A DNA stretch of 64,000 nucleotides, taken from NCBI RefSeq assembly GCF_003086295.3, contig NC_092048.1, positions 65,700,841 through 65,764,840 on the forward strand, read 5' to 3'. The notes beneath the pieces are model-generated. The model made no database searches. It was not told the origin of the DNA and saw nothing but the letters and a program-made list of their open reading frames with translations. Source of the stretch: Arachis hypogaea. Lineage: Eukaryota > Streptophyta > Magnoliopsida > Fabales > Fabaceae. Both the position numbers and the translations under genes were made by a program. The stretch's first letter is position 1. Each line of letters opens with the position of its first letter. Positions 58,129 to 64,000 of the stretch are shown here, piece by piece.

Positions 58129-59161
58129 CTTATCTTTGAGTGAATTCATCTTATCTTTAAGGAGAACCACCCTTATCTTTCTAGGCTTTAGCTGCCTTTA
58201 GATTGGGTTGTGTCCTTTATTTGGGCCTGTTTGGGCCTCCCATGGTAGTTTGGCTGACCTCTTTTGAAAGGAGGTCGGGGCGACCTATCTAAAGAGGCCG
58301 GTCACTTTGTCTTCAACCAGCCCAGGTCGGATAGCTCGACCTAGGGTATGAACAGGTATTTCATTGAAAATTTTGAAAAATGGGAACAATCATGTATGAA
58401 CTACTAAAACCATATGCATTTTACTTTCAAAATAAATCATCATGAAAAAGGGATAAAAGTTACCCCTAAGAGAAGGAAAATGAATATGAAATGCATATGT
58501 GATGTGAATGATAAATCATACATGAATGTTTGTGAAAAAGAAATGATGGAAGGTTAGGATTGCATATTATTTTGATTTGGTTGATATAGGTTGAGTTGGA
58601 TACTTAAACTAATCAAGGATTCAATCATTTTAGTCCACTTAGCCATATCTATCCCACCTTGACCCTAACCCCATTGCAACCATATGAGGTCCTCATGCTA
58701 ACTGCATTCATGCATCACTTGTTGATTGTTAGATGAAAAGCAAATCCTTGAAAACATGATTAGAGGAGACTTGAGTGAATTGACCCTTAGACACTGAGTG
58801 ATTAGAGTGTATACACACACCTAGTGAGGGTTCAATTACTAAACTCTATGTTTCCATGCCTCTTATCATGTATTCTTGTAACTTGCTTCTTTTTCATGAG
58901 TTGAATCAATTTTTTAGATTTTGCTTGCATTGAATTATCTCTTTGCTTTGCCCTATTTGTCTATACTTGCTTGGAAATTTGTTTGTTTGTTTTCACCAAT
59001 TTTATATAGATACTATAACGTAGATAGATATATAGGTATAAATAGTATATACATACTTGCATGCGTATAGATAGTTGCATTTAATAAGTTGATTACCCCT
59101 TTTTATCATTTTCCTTGTTGGTTTAGCATGAGAACATGCTATTGTTTAAGTGTGGGAGAAT
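58129..59161 (+). other. 3' noncoding region of element J plus a short remnant
   Basis: 58129-58352 holds AGGTCGG repeats like those at 47700-48130. From about 58353 the sequence is AT-rich without ORF and ends with GTTTAAGTGTGGGAGAA (59143-59159) directly before the 3' LTR. This is a purine-rich stretch in the right place for a polypurine tract. Confidence 0.6.
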
Positions 59162-59866
59162 TGATGAGTCCATATTTGATTATATATTTTGACTCAATTT
59201 GGATGGATTCTAGCACATGAACTCACACTTAAGCACCAAAATAGCATACTTTTGTGTTCCCCTCCCCCCCCCAAATTTGGACCTAAATGTGAAAACATGC
59301 ATTTTTATGCTTAAATTGAGTAATTTGATTCCACTTTTATTCCATTTGATGCCATGACATGTTTGTTGATTGATTTTAGGTCAATTAGGCAAGAATGGAT
59401 AGCCAAAAGTGAGAGAAAGCATGTACAAGAGAGAAAACATGAAGAAAACAAGGAAAATCATACACAGACAAGTGTGTGTGCGGACAAGCTTGCGTGCGTG
59501 CACACAAAAGGAAATTTATATGTGTGCGTGCGCACAAGTATCTGTGCGCACGCACAGGAGGACGTTCAGCAAAATGTGTGTACCCTGCACGTGAATTCAT
59601 TAATGAAACACCTGCTGCGCGATTTCTGAACGCTTTTGGCCCAATTTTGAAGGCTCCGTTGCTGAATTGAAGTGCTATATGAAGGGGATATCAACACATA
59701 TCAACATATTAGGTTTTCATTAGGTAGTAGTAGTATAGGAAGCTTCCATAGGAGTAGGAGTAGTGTAGAGTAGAATGCTCTCTTAGGGTTTATCAATTTC
59801 CATTGTAGCATTTTATAGCAAGCTTTGATCTTTGATTTTGCTTCTATAATTGTAAGTACACTTATG
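59162..59866 (+). mobile_element. Truncated 3' LTR of element J
   Basis: Starts TGATGAGTCC and follows the 5' LTR (48196 on) closely for about 690 bases, with a shorter C run (about 59262-59272) and partly lost palindromes (59473-59560). It stops at GTAAGTAC, cut by LTR L1. Confidence 0.85.
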
Positions 59867-60388
59867 TGAGGCGGAAGTCGACCGATTAAGATATTGATAT
59901 AAGAATTACGTTGCGAGTATAGTTCTTAACCAGCTAAAATCTGCTCATCAATTTAGAAGGGTTGTCATAAAAATTAGAATAAAAATACTGGGAGTATGAG
60001 TCCCAGGTCGTCTCCCAACGAGTTGATAAAAGGGTGCTATCTTATTAATCAGGAGTTTTCTGGGAAATTTTGAGTTTGGGCAATGGGCACAAGCATATGA
60101 TTGTAAATTAAAGCAATGAAAGTTAAAAGAGATTTATATTATTCTAAATAAAAAAAGCCTTGACTGGGGGAATGATTAATTGGAAGTTCTATCCTTGTTG
60201 AAATTCTCTCAAGTGTAGTATAAAGAGGTTGTTGTTTTCACTTAGTTAACCCTTACTAAATAAAGGAAAGTCAAGTGATTGAGCTAATTCTTATTCGCAA
60301 ATCCTAGTCCTCTCCCTTGGGAAGGTCTAGCATTAGTAAATAGAGAATTAGCCAACAACTTCCAATTTAACTAATCACCTGAGCATTC
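59867..60388 (-). mobile_element. LTR fragment L1
   Basis: The 3' side of a minus-strand LTR related to L2, E and F: left end TGAGGCGGAAGTCGACC, with the CCCAGGTCGTCTCCCAACGAG block. No PBS lies on its left, so it is a 3' or solo LTR set into LTR J. Cut at 60388 by L2. Confidence 0.7.
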
Positions 60389-61826
60389 TGACGTGGCGGA
60401 AATTGGTGAGTTAAGAAATTATTATAAGAGATACATTGCAAGTATAGTTCTTAACCAACCAAAAATCCGCTTATCAATTTAGAAGGGTTGTCACAAAATT
60501 AGAATTAAAATACTGGGAGTAAGAATCCCAGGTCGTCTCCCAACGAGTTGCAGAAAGATGTGCTATTTTATTAATCAGATATTTTCCAAAAGGGTTTGAG
60601 TTTGATAGAGAGGAAATTAAATCAGAGAATTTATGTAATTTAAATAAAAACCTTGACCGGGAGTAGATTAGTCGGAAGTCCTATCCTTGTTGGAGTTCTC
60701 CCAAGATTAATTGATAATTGAAGGTTGTTCTGCTCAGTTATCCTTTACCAGATAAAGGAAAGTCAAGCAAGTTGGAAGTCAGTTTCTATTCACAAGTTCT
60801 AATCCTCTCCCTTGGGAAGGACTAGTGTCAGTGACTAGAGGGCGATCCAACGATAAACCCAATTAAAATTTTACTCTTGAGCATTCCAACTCAAGGTTCT
60901 CCTTTCAACCAACTCCCAATCAAGTTATGGAACTACTCGCTCATTATGAATGTAAAATTCACGAAATAAGAAAGGGAAATAAAGAAAGACATGATAAATA
61001 ATAATAATAATCAAAGAGACCAATTAAAAATAAAAACAGTTCTTGTATTAATAAATTCTAAAAAATAATCCAATAGTAATCCTGAACAAAATAAGGATAT
61101 GAAAGAGTAAGTGACAAGTAAGGAAAACAAACTAGAATGATGAAGTCTTGGCGGAGGTAATAACTCTTCTCAATATCCCAATCCAAAAAGCAATAAAAAT
61201 CAAAATCCTAAGAAATATGAATGCATAGAGAGAAACCCTAGAGGAGGAGTAAATTCAGATCTAAAAACTAAAATTATGTGGAATGAATGTTGTTCCTGGT
61301 CTCTGCATGTTTCCTGGCTCTAATATGCTTTTCTGGGCCGAAAACCGGGACAAAACATGGCCCAAAATCGCCCCCAGCGAATTCTACAAATTCTGCAGAT
61401 CGTGCACGTGACGCGATCGCGTCATCCACGCATTTGCGTCATCCAGTGTTTTGCCTTACCACGCGTGCGCGTTGTCCACGCATTCGCGTCACTCATGCAG
61501 CTTTCAGTTCACGCGTTCGCGTCAGGCACGCGAGCGCATCACTCTGATTTCTCCATTTCACGCGGTCGCGTGAGCCATGCGTCCGCGTCGCTTCTCGCTG
61601 GTCATCTACTAAATTTCTTGTGTTCCTTCCGTTTTTGCAAGCCTCCTTTCCAATCTCCAAGTCATTCATGCCCTATAAAGCCTGAAACACTTAACACACA
61701 GATCACGGTATCGAATGGAATAAAGGAGAATCAAAATACATAATTAAAAGTCTCTAGGAAGCAAGTTTTCAACCATGGAGTAATTTTGGGAAGAAATTGT
61801 AAATACATGCTAATCATACGAATAAG
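60389..61826 (-). mobile_element. LTR L2, nearly complete
   Basis: About 1440 bp; left end TGACGTGGCGGAAATTGG, right end cut at GAATAAG by LTR F. It contains a dense array of TGACGCG/CGCGTCA palindromes (61408-61591). No PBS lies to its left, so it is a 3' or solo LTR. L2 sits in L1, and F sits in L2. Confidence 0.75.
61408..61591. repeat. U3 palindrome array of LTR L2
   Basis: Eight to ten units such as GTGACGCGATCGCGTCA, TTCACGCGTTCGCGTCA and TTCACGCGGTCGCGTGA, often in pairs with 3-5-base gaps, as in the E internal array. Confidence 0.85.
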
Positions 61827-63279
61827 TGATAAACCCATATTTTATGATGTATTTTGTGCTCAATTTAAGTGATTTATTCAATCCTTCACCCACTTATTCA
61901 TGTAATTTGCATGGTTTTACTTTTCCTTCCTTATTATGTGATATATGTGAAAAACATGTCTCCTATGCTTTAGAAATATTAAAATTAATCATCCTTTATT
62001 ACCATTCGATGCCGTGATTTGTGCGTTGAGTGCTTTCAGGCTTTATAGGGTAAGAATGACTTAAAGGATGGAAAGGAAACATACAAAAATGGAAGAAAAG
62101 CACAAAAATGGAGTTTTGAAGGAAAGGGCAGCGACGCAAACGCGTGGACGAAGCCGCCGTGTGCCCAGCGCGAAAAGGCAGCGACACAAACCCGTGACTG
62201 ATGCGGACGCGTGCCTTGAGCAGAACGCAAATGACGCGTACGCGTGCCTGACGCGACTCCGTGAAAGAGCAAAACTCCAGATGACGCGACCGCGTGATCC
62301 ACGCGGACGCGTGACAGACGCCACGCACCAGAAACTGCAGAAAATCCCCCCAGCAATTTCTGAACCCCTTTTGGCCCAGATCCAAGTCCAGAAAACACAG
62401 ACTAGAGGTTATAAAGTGGGGGAATGCATCCATTCATAACAGTCCTTCCGATTTTTCACTTTTCATAATTTAGATGTATTTTTTAGAGAGAGGTTCTCTC
62501 CTCTCTCTTAGGTTTTAGGATTAGGATTCCTCTTAAAGGAATTAGGATTTCTTATTATTTCAACTTATTATTTCAACTTCCTCTCAGGTTCATTATTTCG
62601 TTTACTTTATATTTCTCTTTTACTTTCAGATACTTTAATGCTTTTATTTAATTACTTATGTTGCCAAATTGGCTTATGAACCATTCATGTTAGGATTTTC
62701 TTTATTTGATATAAATTGAGGTATTTCAGATTTATGATTCTTATTTAGCTTTTTATATTCTTGGCTTTAATTGATTAACTGGAGGCTCTTGAGTTATCAA
62801 ACTTATGGTGATCGTTAATTGTTACTTTTGCTAATTGAATTGAATTCCACTATCTCTGGTCTTTCCTTAGGAGTTGGCTAAGACTTGGGGATCTAACTAA
62901 TTAGTCCACTTGACTTTCCCTTGCTTTTGTAAAGGATAACTAAGTGGGATTAAACTCAATTCTCATAAGGATAACTAGGATAGGACTTCCGAATTTTCAT
63001 ACATTGCCAAGAGTTTTATTAGATATTAATTTATTAATTCCTGCAATTTATTTTCCTTGTTCAAACCTTTCAAAACCCAAAAACACTATTTTCCCTAACT
63101 AATAATAAGAACACCTCCCTGCAATTCCTTGAGAAGACGACCCGAGATTTGAATACTTTGGTTTATAAATTTTATTGGGTTTGTTACTTGTGATAACTAA
63201 AACGTTTGTAAGAAAGGATGATTGCTTGGTTTAGAAACTATACTTGCAACGGGAATTTATTCTGAATTCTAAACCGTCA
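61827..63279 (+). mobile_element. 5' LTR of element F
   Basis: 1453 bp, TGATAAACCC to ACCGTCA. Collinear with LTR E on the other strand. Palindromes at 62133-62312, TATA box at 62410-62415 (TTATAAAGTGGG). The PBS follows at 63298. Confidence 0.85.
62133..62312. repeat. U3 palindrome array of LTR F
   Basis: Seven or more units (GACGCAAACGCGTGG, TGACGCGTACGCGTGCC, TGACGCGACCGCGTGA, CCACGCGGACGCGTGA) ending about 100 bases before the TATA box. Confidence 0.85.
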
Positions 63280-63297
63280 AGCATCCGTTCTTCAAAA

Positions 63298-63315
63298 TGG
63301 CGCCGTTGCCGGGGA
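63298..63315 (+). promoter_or_regulatory. Primer-binding site of element F
   Basis: TGGCGCCGTTGCCGGGGA, a perfect tRNA-Asp complement, 18 bases after the LTR end (the longer spacing of the E/F family). Confidence 0.9.
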
Positions 63316-63365
63316 ATTGCAAACATGTGCCTTATTATTAGTTATTGTAAATATTTTTTCCATAA

Positions 63366-64000
63366 GAACTACAGCAGTACACCTCCAAACAGATAAAATA
63401 GAGAGGCTGGTTCTTCTTGGAGAAAAACTTGACAGAGGTCAATGCTTCCTGGGTCAGAGAGTTTTACTGCAACTATTTCAAGACTTTCCTGGATGTAGTG
63501 CACCTCAGAGGGAAACAGATTTTGGTCACTGAGGAAGCCATTGAGGATATCCTCCACCTTCAGCCTAAATCAGATCATCCTGACGGTTACCAAAAGGCTG
63601 AAGAGGATACGCGCTTTATGAGATTTTACTAGGATGTTGTCAAGCAGAGAATAGCCCTTGATCCTACTGTCCCATGGGTCATGAAAAAGAACACAGTGAT
63701 GCCTAAGGGAATCAAGCTGATGTATCTGATTGATGAGGCTCGGCTCAGGCACTAGATTCTGAGCAACTATGTGATGCCGAGCACTCATGAGACAGAGCTG
63801 CCCGCTGCTATGATCACCCTCATCTGGTGTGTGATGGAGGGTAAGAACCTGTATCTTCCACGTTTCATCCAGTATTACATGGCCAGGGTCCATGTGAGAG
63901 GCACTCTCCCCTTCCTTTATCTGATCACCCAGCTGCACCGTCGAGCTGACGTGCCTTGGGAGCTTGCTGATGAGAAGCCACCTACTACGGACTGCAAAAA
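63366..64000 (+). pseudogene. PTP-domain ORF fragment of element F, runs off the window
   Basis: Homologous to the E PTP ORF from about its residue 80 onward, with the same RGWFFLE, NLTEVNASW and HETELPA segments. The 5' part with the basic N-terminus is missing: only about 50 bases separate the PBS from mid-domain sequence, so there is an internal deletion. In-frame stops are at 63399-63401 (TAG), 63630-63632 (TAG) and 63753-63755 (TAG). Where E has stops from CGA codons, F still has Arg codons, so the copies decayed independently. The frame is open at 64000. Confidence 0.8.

Noticed and set aside
61287..61743. Arg/Ala/Ser-rich frames in LTR L2
   Set aside because: Produced by the GC-rich palindromes; both strands and several frames are open.

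Overview
This window looks like intergenic, repeat-saturated DNA from a plant nuclear genome. I see no host gene. Almost everything is LTR retrotransposon of the Ty3/gypsy Athila type, stacked by nested insertion and later cut by deletions. The reasons are: primer-binding sites complementary to plant tRNA-Asp (TGGCGCCGTTGCCGGGGA); LTRs of about 1.45-1.75 kb with TG...CA ends; gag without a zinc knuckle; a retropepsin with D-L-G-S/A; a reverse transcriptase with F-M-D-D; and an extra ORF that resembles the 'putative plant transposon protein' (PTP) domain. The gag start (MSRNKDKNILVEADPEPERT) and the CTGGCGTTTAACGCCAG palindromes are what I associate with legumes, most likely Arachis (peanut). 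That species call is recognition, not proof.

Layout, with letters used throughout. E (minus, about 1-7347): LTR 5888-7347, two odd ORFs, a GC-rich palindrome array, a C-rich leader, a candidate intron and a broken PTP ORF. D (minus, 7348-13261): gag-PR plus a 5' LTR, cut on the left by E. G (minus, 13262-19080): leader with an internal TATA box, palindrome array, gag-PR and half an LTR. 19081-20470: a conserved 3' noncoding block. B (minus, 20471-22678 plus 33583-36320): gag-PR split in two by A. A (plus, 22684-33577): the one complete element, with two LTRs, a 5-bp target-site duplication, gag-PR, palindrome array, internal TATA box and PTP ORF. C (minus, 36321-47102): the only copy with RT, RNase H and integrase, but its gag N-terminus is gone. 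47103-48195: a remnant with AGGTCGGA repeats. J (plus, 48196-59866): an older element with both LTRs, interrupted by LTR K (50162-51479) and the truncated minus-strand element I (51480-58128). 59867-61826: two nested minus-strand LTR pieces, L1 and L2. F (plus, 61827 to the end): LTR, PBS and a broken PTP ORF that runs off the window.

How the parts fit. A, G and I carry gag-PR but no RT or integrase, with the gap exactly where C has them, so they look like a non-autonomous lineage served by C-like partners. The most interesting structure is a pairing. Each family has its own short palindrome, clustered in U3 just upstream of the TATA box. In the two families where an upstream region is preserved (A/C/G/I and E), the same class of palindrome recurs immediately upstream of the PTP ORF. 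The PTP proteins have basic N-termini; in A and C the C-terminus is predicted coiled-coil. I infer a self-recognition regulatory system in which an element-encoded protein binds element-specific palindromes. This is untested.

Every long ORF is broken by stops or frameshifts. Most stops can be explained as C-to-T (or G-to-A) changes, as expected for methylated, silenced DNA.
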